DNA of 64,000 nt, taken from positions 1,736,001 to 1,800,000 of the forward strand of contig NZ_CP166194.1 of assembly GCF_045679545.1 (NCBI RefSeq), written 5' to 3'. This document shows, piece after piece, positions 8,222 through 14,963 of the stretch. The translations under genes were made by a program, and so were the position numbers. The notes under the pieces were generated by a model. That model was not told where the DNA came from. It worked only from the letters and a program-made list of their open reading frames with translations, and did no database searches. The DNA comes from Enterovibrio sp045679545 (GTDB lineage: Bacteria > Pseudomonadota > Gammaproteobacteria > Enterobacterales > Vibrionaceae). Each line of letters starts with the position of its first letter. Positions within the stretch are counted from its first letter, which is position 1.

Positions 8222-9826
8222 TTGATTTCAACCGCTAACATCACCATGCAATTTGGCGCCGAGCCGCTATTCGAAAACATTTCTGCCAAGTTTGGTAACG
8301 GTAACCGTTACGGCTTAATTGGTGCCAACGGGTGTGGTAAATCAACCTTCATGAAGATTCTTAGCGGTGCGCTATCGCCTAGCTCTGGCAATGTGTCCAT
8401 TACGCCGGGACACAAGCTTGGTGTGCTAAGCCAAGACCAGTTTGCATTTGAGCAATATAACGTGATTGACGTTGTCATCATGGGCGACAAAAAGCTTTGG
8501 GAAATCAAACAAGAGCGTGAGCGCATCTATTCACTTCCAGAGATGAGTGAAGACGATGGCATGAAGGTCGCTGAACTTGAAAGTGAATTCGCAGAAATGG
8601 ACGGCTACACCGCTGAAAGTCGTGCTGGCGACATTTTGCTAAAAGCCGGTATTGAAGAAGAGTTTCACTTCGGCTTAATGCAACACGTTGCGCCAGGTTG
8701 GAAACTGCGTGTGCTTTTGGCGCAGGCGCTGTTTGCAAACCCAGATATTTTGTTGCTCGATGAACCCACAAACAACTTGGATATTCACACCATCAGTTGG
8801 TTGGAAGAAGAACTGAATCAGCGTAAATGCACCATGATCATCATCTCGCATGATCGCCACTTCCTAAACGCGGTTTGTACGCACATGGCAGACATCGATT
8901 ACGGCGAACTGCGCATTTACCCTGGTAACTATGAGTACTTCTTGGAAGCTTCTGCATTGATCCGTGATCAACTGCTGTCTGGCAACGCCAAGAAAGCCGC
9001 TGAAATTAGCGAGCTTCAAGACTTTGTAAACCGCTTTGGCGCGAACGCGTCTAAGGCAAAACAAGCCAGTTCTCGCGCGAAGAAGATGGATAAAATCAAG
9101 CTTGATGAAGTTAAATCATCTAGCCGTATGAGCCCATCGATTGATTTTGGTGAAGGCAAAAAACTGCACCGCCAAGCACTCGAACTTCAAAATGTCGGCC
9201 ATGCCTTTGATGATGAACTGTTGTTCGAAGGTGGTGACTTGCTGCTAGAAGCAGGTTCTCGTCTCGCCATCATTGGTGAAAACGGCGTGGGTAAAACCAC
9301 CCTGCTACGTTGTTTGGTCAACGAACTGACACCTAATCATGGCGTCGTGAAATGGTCTGACAACGCTTCATTCGGTTATTGCCCGCAAGACAGCACGGCT
9401 GATTTCGACAACGACCTGAACATTTTTGATTGGATCTCTCAGTGGCGCACCACCAAACATGATGATTTGATGGTTCGCGGTATTCTGGGCCGTCTCTTGT
9501 TTACCGCAGATGATGTAAACAAGAAAGCAAGAAACTGCTCGGGTGGTGAAAAGAACCGTTTGTTGTTTGGTAAATTGATGATGCAAGACATCAACGTGCT
9601 GGTCATGGATGAACCAACCAACCACATGGACATGGAAGCCATTGAAGCGCTGAACAACGCCCTGAAATCTTACAAAGGTACGCTTATCTTCGTAAGCCAT
9701 GACCGTGAATTTGTTTCGTCATTGGCAACGTCGATCATTGACGTTAAAGATAAGAAACTGGTTAACTTCCAAGGCACGTTTGATGAGTACCTGGCGCACC
9801 AACAGAAAATGTTGAACGTCGCTTAA
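8222..9826 (+). CDS. ybiT: ABC-F family ATPase YbiT
   Basis: ABC-F proteins lack membrane domains and act on the ribosome in translation or antibiotic protection. This 534-residue protein matches E. coli YbiT along its whole length. The first ATP domain has GANGCGKST (residues 34-42) and LLLDEPTNNLD; a basic linker follows; the second domain has GENGVGKTT (near 353) and VMDEPTNHMD. The TTG start at 8222 aligns with the E. coli N-terminus, eight residues before an internal TMQF methionine, and AGGAA lies upstream. It appears to be monocistronic. Confidence 0.95.
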   Translation: MISTANITMQFGAEPLFENISAKFGNGNRYGLIGANGCGKSTFMKILSGALSPSSGNVSITPGHKLGVLSQDQFAFEQYNVIDVVIMGDKKLWEIKQERERIYSLPEMSEDDGMKVAELESEFAEMDGYTAESRAGDILLKAGIEEEFHFGLMQHVAPGWKLRVLLAQALFANPDILLLDEPTNNLDIHTISWLEEELNQRKCTMIIISHDRHFLNAVCTHMADIDYGELRIYPGNYEYFLEASALIRDQLLSGNAKKAAEISELQDFVNRFGANASKAKQASSRAKKMDKIKLDEVKSSSRMSPSIDFGEGKKLHRQALELQNVGHAFDDELLFEGGDLLLEAGSRLAIIGENGVGKTTLLRCLVNELTPNHGVVKWSDNASFGYCPQDSTADFDNDLNIFDWISQWRTTKHDDLMVRGILGRLLFTADDVNKKARNCSGGEKNRLLFGKLMMQDINVLVMDEPTNHMDMEAIEALNNALKSYKGTLIFVSHDREFVSSLATSIIDVKDKKLVNFQGTFDEYLAHQQKMLNVA

Positions 9827-9889
9827 CACAGTATTTGGGCAGCTCGCATTTCCGCTAATGTCGAGTTGCCAATGAACAGAATTAACACG

Positions 9890-9940
9890 CGAGGCAGTTG
9901 ACGGTTACTCATGAATAACCGAGAAACAGCAACTGCCTCG
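9890..9940 (+). promoter_or_regulatory. Two-tier hairpin in the leader of the VF530 gene
   Basis: An 11-bp perfect outer stem (CGAGGCAGTTG at 9890-9900 with CAACTGCCTCG at 9930-9940) encloses a 6-bp inner stem (CGGTTA with TAACCG). No T run follows, so it is not a typical terminator. The hairpin ends 18 bases before the chosen start at 9959 and contains an alternative in-frame ATG at 9911. It may shape translation or message stability; the role is inferred. Confidence 0.55.
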
Positions 9941-9958
9941 AAGGATGGAGATCCCTTC

Positions 9959-10366
9959 ATGACAGAACAAGAGCGTATCGAACTGCAAAAAAACAACCCG
10001 CTTCATGGCCTGAAAATGGAAGATATGCTGCAACAGCTTGTCGATCATTATGGCTGGGTAATTCTCGATACCGCGATGCGACTAAACTGCTTCAATACTA
10101 ATCCAAGCATCGCAAGCAGCGTTAAATATCTGAAGAAAACCGAATGGGCGAGAGAGAAAGTCGAAAACTTTTACCTTTACCGTTTTAAGCGCATGCCAAA
10201 AGCAACGGAAGCAGAATTTGAAATGCCAGCACGCTCGCGCACTTTCCAGCATGGATTAGCGCCTCGCGAGCCTATGGACCTGACTGTAGAGTCCATCTTG
10301 CTTTCTCAAGCCAAAGCGGCTTCAGCCCACAAAGAAAGAACCGGCCGTCGCCCTAGCCGACGTTAA
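9959..10366 (+). CDS. VF530 family DNA-binding protein (DUF2132)
   Basis: The N-terminal 75 residues contain the family core (NPLHGLKMEDML, then VDHYGWVILDTAMRLNCF and KKTEWAREKVENFYL). The fold is known from Aliivibrio fischeri VF530, a small DNA-binding protein of undetermined role. A basic tail ends in GRRPSRR. I prefer the ATG at 9959 (135 residues), which follows GGATGGAG, over an ATG at 9911 that lies inside a strong hairpin. A terminator follows directly. Confidence 0.85.
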   Translation: MTEQERIELQKNNPLHGLKMEDMLQQLVDHYGWVILDTAMRLNCFNTNPSIASSVKYLKKTEWAREKVENFYLYRFKRMPKATEAEFEMPARSRTFQHGLAPREPMDLTVESILLSQAKAASAHKERTGRRPSRR

Positions 10367-10373
10367 TATGGAA

Positions 10374-10401
10374 AAGCCAAACCTCAGGGTTTGGCTTTTT
10401 T
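10374..10401 (+). terminator. Terminator of VF530 gene
   Basis: A 10-bp stem (AAGCCAAACC with GGTTTGGCTT) and a T tract start just after the stop codon. An A run on the 5' side could let it work in both directions. Confidence 0.85.
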
Positions 10402-10560
10402 GATCCGCGATGATCTATTATCGAGCATCATGCATAAGAAGCTATTGTGAATGAACCTCTGACGCTTTTGCTCGTCTGAAAGATAAGAAGCGTCAGCAAG
10501 TCGCTGACACATGGCTGAATTGTCCTTCATACTTACTTGCACATACTGACAGATTCGCAT
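10384..10560 (-). CDS. Possible small hypothetical protein
   Basis: This is a 58-codon frame from an ATG at 10560, or 63 codons from a GTG at 10575. Its amino-acid composition is protein-like (MCQRLADASYLSDEQKRQRF). It occupies an otherwise empty interval between a terminator and a divergent TerB-like gene. No clear ribosome-binding site is visible and I know of no family, so it may be a chance frame. Confidence 0.3.
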   Translation of the reverse strand: MRICQYVQVSMKDNSAMCQRLADASYLSDEQKRQRFIHNSFLCMMLDNRSSRIKKAKP

Positions 10561-10606
10561 TGCGCACTCAGTCACTGTTTTTTATCAACCCCACTAGGTA
10601 CTTTAC

Positions 10607-11062
10607 ATGTTTTCAAAACTGTCTTCGATTCTGAGAGAAGTCTTCACTGAAGAAGGTGGCAGTGCCGCTGCAAATGAAAATCGATATCAACGTGCCATGG
10701 CTGGCTTGTTGTGCGAAGTCGCGGGCGCGGACAACGATCTAGACGTACGAGAAGAAACGGCAAAAGTGCGAATGTTAGGTGTCCTGCTCGACATTGATGA
10801 AACGGATGCCAAGTCGCTTATTGAAGAGGCTCGGATTGATTCATCCAATTCAGTATCACTCTACGACTACACAGATAAACTGCGGCAGTTAGAACAATCT
10901 CAGCGGTTTGACTTGGTGAAAGCCATGTGGGAAGTCGCGTATGCGGATGGCAAACTCGACCCACTTGAAGAATCGGTGATCAGAAAAACCTCTGAGTTGT
11001 TATATTTGGACCACGCTCTCTTCATCAAGGCAAAACTTCAGGCACAAGAAGATGCTGTCTAG
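10607..11062 (+). CDS. TerB-like (tellurite resistance TerB family) protein
   Basis: This 151-residue all-helical protein has the TerB-type repeated acidic metal-binding layout: AGADNDLDVREE in the first half and AYADGKLDPLEE in the second. TerB-domain proteins are cytosolic, often calcium-binding and linked to stress responses. No other ter operon gene is next to it, so tellurite resistance should not be assumed. It converges on btuD and is separated from it by a strong hairpin. Confidence 0.8.
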   Translation: MFSKLSSILREVFTEEGGSAAANENRYQRAMAGLLCEVAGADNDLDVREETAKVRMLGVLLDIDETDAKSLIEEARIDSSNSVSLYDYTDKLRQLEQSQRFDLVKAMWEVAYADGKLDPLEESVIRKTSELLYLDHALFIKAKLQAQEDAV

Positions 11063-11073
11063 CGTACGCCTTC

Positions 11074-11106
11074 TATCTCGCTATCACTTGTGGCGATAGC
11101 GAGATA
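11074..11106. terminator. Hairpin between convergent TerB-like gene and btuD
   Basis: A perfect 12-bp stem (TATCTCGCTATC with GATAGCGAGATA) and a 9-base loop lie between two convergent genes. Neither side has a proper T run, so it may stop transcription weakly or protect message 3' ends. Confidence 0.55.
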
Positions 11107-11116
11107 TCTTGAATGG

Positions 11117-11872
11117 TTACGTGTTCAACATGAGCAGTTGACCGTCGATTTCTACTCGGCGCAAACGCGTTCCAAACACCTTTTCCAACATATCAACATG
11201 CATCACTTCCCTTGGCGTGCCTTGCGCGACAAGATGACCATTTTTTAATAGCATCACTCTATCGGCATCGCTCAAGGTTCTATTGATATCATGGTTAGAC
11301 ATCACCACTGCAATACCACGCTCTGCAATACGCCGAACCATCTTGTACATTACGCTTTGCTGTGCGATATCCAATGCCGTTGCCGGTTCATCCAGAATCA
11401 ATAATTGACCGTCAGGATTAATGTCTGGCCAAATTTGCAAACACACGCCTGCCAATCTCACCCGCTGCCATTCACCACCAGAAAGCTGTTCAGTGTTGCG
11501 ATTAAGTTTGTCTTCAATGCCTAAGGTCGTGCAAATTTCTTTGACGGCAGTATCCAACTCAGCAGGATGATACTTGCCCAGCGCAGAAAGACTTAAACTC
11601 AGGTATTGATAAACGCCAATGGCGAACGCAGGCTTCTGCTGCTGACTCAAATATGCACGCTGTCTTGCTAACGATTTACTGTCAATGGCGTTGAGAGAGA
11701 CACCTGATAAAAACACATCACCTTGGCCTTCGGTTAAGCCTGACAACAGCTCAAGCAAGGTGCTTTTACCGCTGCCGTTCGCACCGAGAAGATGCACAAT
11801 TTCGCCCTGTTCGACCGAAAAACTCAGTGGCAGGAGGCGTGTTCCTAAAGCAATATTTTTGGCTTCAATCAT
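11117..11872 (-). CDS. btuD: Vitamin B12 ABC transporter ATP-binding protein BtuD
   Basis: BtuD powers cobalamin import through BtuC. The 251-residue protein has Walker A GANGSGKST (residues 30-38), the characteristic RAYLSQQQ Q-loop region, signature LSGGEWQRVRLA, Walker B LLILDEP and the switch histidine in MSNHDIN, all close to E. coli BtuD. The start at 11872 gives a 4-base ATGA overlap with btuC, the usual sign of translational coupling; an upstream ATG at 11893 is less likely. Confidence 0.93.
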   Translation of the reverse strand: MIEAKNIALGTRLLPLSFSVEQGEIVHLLGANGSGKSTLLELLSGLTEGQGDVFLSGVSLNAIDSKSLARQRAYLSQQQKPAFAIGVYQYLSLSLSALGKYHPAELDTAVKEICTTLGIEDKLNRNTEQLSGGEWQRVRLAGVCLQIWPDINPDGQLLILDEPATALDIAQQSVMYKMVRRIAERGIAVVMSNHDINRTLSDADRVMLLKNGHLVAQGTPREVMHVDMLEKVFGTRLRRVEIDGQLLMLNT

Positions 11873-12855
11873 ACGCGCCTCAGCAACATCCAAATAAACA
11901 AAGGCGCACCAAGTGACGTTGTCACAGCGCCAACTGGCAATTCCGCTTCTGCGATAGCCATACGGCCAATCGTGTCAGCCACCAACATGAGCGACGCACC
12001 TGTGAGCGCTGAAAGCGGCAGAAGGTATTTGTTCTCTGTCCCAAGCCATAGCCTCAGAAAGTGCGGGACGACCAAACCAACGAACCCGATCACCCCTGCC
12101 ATGGCGACAGATGCGCCTACAAGCACGCTGACCATTAATATCAGCTGCCACCTGAGTGTTTGAATGTTTAGACCTAGCTGTGTCGCTGGTGCTTCTCCTA
12201 GCATCATGAGATCCAGGTTATGCCCTTGCGTACACAACCAAAGTACAGCGGGCACAACCACCAGAGCGAGCGTTAACTGTGTCCAATGCACCCCTGAGAG
12301 GCTTCCCATTAGCCAGTAAAGTAACTGACGAAGGTTAAGGTCTGAACTGAAATAAAACGCCCATGTGACAATCGCACCCGATAAGATACCAAGCGCTACC
12401 CCAATCAACAGCAACCGTGCTGTCGACATGGTGCGTTTCCGCGCCAACCAGACCAAGACACCTGTAAAAGAGAGAGCCCCAAGCATGGCAGCAGACATTA
12501 AACCATACTGTGTGGCTAGCGCAGGGAAGAAGAACATAACGAGCACGAGCGCAAGGCTTGCACCGCCGGAAATACCCAACACACCGGGTTCTGCGAGTGG
12601 ATTACCTAGCAAGACCTGCAATACAGCACCGGATACCGCTAACGACGCACCAATAAGAATGGCAGCGATCACGCGAGGTACACGTAACTCCATCAAGAGT
12701 TGTTGTGCTAAAGGCGAATCCACATGGAATGGGAAAATCCAAATCTCGCCTGCCGATAGCGAAAGCAGCGCGCACACGATAAGAAGCACGAAAGCGGTCA
12801 GGAGAGCAATATGCCAGCGCCGAGTGTGACGCTGGACAAGTTGAAGTAAATGCAT
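11869..12855 (-). CDS. btuC: Vitamin B12 ABC transporter permease BtuC
   Basis: This FecCD-family permease has about ten hydrophobic helices in 328 residues. Family motifs include LRVPRVIAAILIGASLAVSG near the N-terminus and GFVGLVVPHFLRL near the C-terminus, the latter forming the coupling region for BtuD. It overlaps btuD by four bases. Neither btuB nor btuF is in the window. No cobalamin riboswitch is visible in the 63 bases between btuC and the upstream astE, so transcription may come through from astE. Confidence 0.93.
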   Translation of the reverse strand: MHLLQLVQRHTRRWHIALLTAFVLLIVCALLSLSAGEIWIFPFHVDSPLAQQLLMELRVPRVIAAILIGASLAVSGAVLQVLLGNPLAEPGVLGISGGASLALVLVMFFFPALATQYGLMSAAMLGALSFTGVLVWLARKRTMSTARLLLIGVALGILSGAIVTWAFYFSSDLNLRQLLYWLMGSLSGVHWTQLTLALVVVPAVLWLCTQGHNLDLMMLGEAPATQLGLNIQTLRWQLILMVSVLVGASVAMAGVIGFVGLVVPHFLRLWLGTENKYLLPLSALTGASLMLVADTIGRMAIAEAELPVGAVTTSLGAPLFIWMLLRRV

Positions 12856-12918
12856 GGTTTTATGGTCTAAACATCAGTAGCCGCCAACCATACAGAGAAC
12901 ACCGAAAAATGAAAAGTG

Positions 12919-13974
12919 CTAACTGGTTGCATTTGGGCCCGGCTCGTTGCCTACATTGACGAAAAGCGCTTGCGATTCGTCCGGAACAAATGGCGTCACG
13001 AGTAGGCAAGCACGCTGTCCGACTGCGACATTGGCATTAGGAAACACAACCGCCTCCCCCCCCTGTTGCGCCACATAGACCGTGCCGTTTTCTTCAGCAA
13101 GCTGCTCGCCTTGGTTGAAATAGGTAAAGTTTGCCGCGTCATTACTGAATGCCAATGTGAAGGCGTCATCTGTTTTGGTGATGGTACGTGTCACCTTATA
13201 GATTGAAAGATCGGTCTTAGGCGTATTCCTGTCATCTTGACGCGCGCTTAACAGATCAATGAGCGCGCGTTTGAGAGGCTCGAACTCTGACATATTGTTT
13301 TGATATAACGGTGCGACACGGCCCATTTCAAAGGTCGCGGCCAGTGCGCCAAAAGTTTCTCCACTCCACCAACTGAAGGTTGAAGACGGTGTTCGACTCA
13401 GCAGCATGGCATCCATTTGAGCGGATTTGAGAAACCCAATAAGTGGACGAACATCTGTCGCCTTAGTGGAGGCCGGTACGACAGCAAACATGTAGTGTTT
13501 AGAGTCGCGAATGGCGCTGTGCATATCGAAATGCCACTTTTCATCGCTCTCGTTCGCATTAGCAAAGAACTGGCTAACGTGCCCTTGAAGACGATTCGCC
13601 AACTGGCATTCCGCATTTCGATCTGGGTTAACACCGGCAAATAAACGATTGAGATTTTCTTCAATAAAGCGCGTGTGAGCGTGAATAGCATCAGGGTGAG
13701 CAATGATAAAAAGCGTGCGCGAACAAGGTACCCAGACGCCATTCAGTATTTCACTCACCAAATCATCAACCAATTCAATCGGAGCGGTTTCATCGCCATG
13801 AATACCAGAAGAAACCACAATGGCACGATTGGCATTTTTGGGCGAAAACTCCAACACACCAATGTCGTGATGAATAACATCAAGCCCGTTTGGCAATTGG
13901 AATGAATAAGGTTTGAACGTTTCTGGTGGGTACAAGGTGTGCTTAAGAAAGCCGCCGGAGAGTTGACTATCCAT
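12919..13974 (-). CDS. astE: Succinylglutamate desuccinylase AstE
   Basis: AstE performs the last step of the arginine succinyltransferase pathway, releasing glutamate and succinate. The zinc-binding motif GIHGDETAP is near residues 58-66 and a second metal and catalytic region is HFDMHSAIRDSKH. The protein is 351 residues, somewhat longer than the E. coli enzyme. The ATG at 13974 is preferred over a TTG at 13980 because of the spacing to AGGGA. The other ast genes are not adjacent here. Confidence 0.9.
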   Translation of the reverse strand: MDSQLSGGFLKHTLYPPETFKPYSFQLPNGLDVIHHDIGVLEFSPKNANRAIVVSSGIHGDETAPIELVDDLVSEILNGVWVPCSRTLFIIAHPDAIHAHTRFIEENLNRLFAGVNPDRNAECQLANRLQGHVSQFFANANESDEKWHFDMHSAIRDSKHYMFAVVPASTKATDVRPLIGFLKSAQMDAMLLSRTPSSTFSWWSGETFGALAATFEMGRVAPLYQNNMSEFEPLKRALIDLLSARQDDRNTPKTDLSIYKVTRTITKTDDAFTLAFSNDAANFTYFNQGEQLAEENGTVYVAQQGGEAVVFPNANVAVGQRACLLVTPFVPDESQALFVNVGNEPGPNATS

Positions 13975-14018
13975 TTTCAAAATTTCCCTAATTATTATTT
14001 TCGTATCTCGCGGCTCAT

Positions 14019-14045
14019 TATACCCATAGTCATCTCAAGATGCAG
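14019..14045. repeat. Vibrio-type intergenic repeat fragment
   Basis: The stretch TATACCCATAGTCATCTC, continuing AAGATGCAG, matches from memory a short element scattered between genes in Vibrio and Photobacterium genomes. It lies between astE and the ihfA terminator. Its function is unknown. Confidence 0.4.
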
Positions 14046-14144
14046 AGTTCTGAGCGTCAGGGTTCATCGCTGTGTCATTGAATGGTGTGAGCATCAAGAG
14101 ATTAAGGCGGGTTTATATTCGTGTTCGCGTGGTTTTCACCCAAT

Positions 14145-14169
14145 AAAAAACCGCAGCAAAAGCTGCGGT
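14145..14169 (-). terminator. Terminator of ihfA
   Basis: An 8-bp stem (ACCGCAGC with GCTGCGGT) and a 4-base loop are followed on the minus strand by a T run, downstream of ihfA. Confidence 0.8.
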
Positions 14170-14256
14170 CTTAGTCACCCTATCGGCTTGAAAGCGAGTT
14201 TATCAAAAGGTAATTGTCTTCGGAACCGACTCTCCTCTTAACATGCTCTTCGACAA

Positions 14257-14553
14257 TTACTTGTCGATTTTTGCGTTTTCTACGCGTGCTTTCAGTTTTT
14301 GCCCCGGGCGGAACGTTACTACTCGTCGAGCAGTAATTGGAATATCTTCACCCGTTTTCGGGTTGCGGCCTGGACGTTCGTTCTTTTCGCGAAGATCAAA
14401 GTTTCCGAAACCAGACAGCTTAACTTGCTCGCCACCTTCGAGTGCTTTTCGAACTTCTTCGAAGAACGCTTCGACGGTGTCCTTGGCGTCCCGCTTGCTC
14501 ATCCCGACATTTTCAAACAGGTTCTCAGCCAGATCGGCCTTAGTGAGCGCCAT
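14257..14553 (-). CDS. ihfA: Integration host factor subunit alpha
   Basis: This 98-residue HU-fold protein pairs with IhfB and bends DNA at specific sites. It begins MALTKADLAENLFENVGMSK and contains the minor-groove-inserting arm with the conserved proline in ERPGRNPKTGEDIPI. GAGGGA precedes the ATG. In E. coli ihfA directly follows pheT; here about 410 bases and a terminator separate them, so it must have its own promoter. A site matching the IHF consensus lies upstream at 14862-14874, suggesting autoregulation. Confidence 0.97.
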   Translation of the reverse strand: MALTKADLAENLFENVGMSKRDAKDTVEAFFEEVRKALEGGEQVKLSGFGNFDLREKNERPGRNPKTGEDIPITARRVVTFRPGQKLKARVENAKIDK

Positions 14554-14921
14554 AGGTCATTCCCTCAAGAAATGTTAAACATAAATGAGATACATTGTAT
14601 CTTCACTACCAATTGCACTGCATTGGAAATATTCACTTGCTCCACTGTCGGGCAGCATATTCCGCATCAGTAACTTACGAACAGTGTAAGCCAACTGGCT
14701 GATTTGCGCCAACTTTTTTCCATATCATTATTTAGAACAGTGCTCTGTTTATGAGGATTTCATTCTTGCGTCATGCATAAAAAATGAGACACGGACTCAA
14801 GGATTTTTCGTTTAGATGATGTTTTTATTCGAGTTTTAAACGCTTGCAAACCATGACATGTTAACGTTTTGATAAAACTTAGGTTTATCAAAACGATACG
14901 TGTTAGAACTTTTGGACATAA
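14554..14921. other. ihfA upstream region
   Basis: This stretch separates ihfA from the pheT terminator. Its main recognisable element is a palindromic IHF-like site at 14862-14895. I could not fix a promoter with confidence, and no gene is evident. Confidence 0.45.
14862..14895 (-). promoter_or_regulatory. Palindromic IHF-type binding site upstream of ihfA
   Basis: On the minus strand TATCAAAACGTTA (14862-14874) matches the IHF consensus WATCAANNNNTTR at every position. The plus strand has TATCAAAACGATA, one mismatch, as the mirror copy ending at about 14899. The two form a 12-bp inverted repeat (14865-14876 with 14884-14895, 7-base spacer). Autoregulation of ihfA is known in E. coli; for this site it is inferred. 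Confidence 0.5.
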
Positions 14922-14947
14922 AAAAAGCAGCCCTAAGGCTGCTTTTT
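14922..14947 (-). terminator. Terminator of pheST
   Basis: An 11-bp stem (AAAAAGCAGCC with GGCTGCTTTTT) with a 4-base loop lies just past the pheT stop codon. The flanking A and T runs could make it bidirectional. Confidence 0.85.
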
Positions 14948-14963
14948 ATTGATAGTTTTCGCA

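Noticed and set aside
10607..11062. A tellurite resistance operon
   Set aside because: Only a single TerB-like gene is present. terC, terD and terE partners are absent nearby, and the Alx/TerC gene is 29 kb away with its own control.
11869..12918. A cobalamin riboswitch for btuCD
   Set aside because: The gap upstream of btuC is only 63 bases and contains no B12-box-like sequence.
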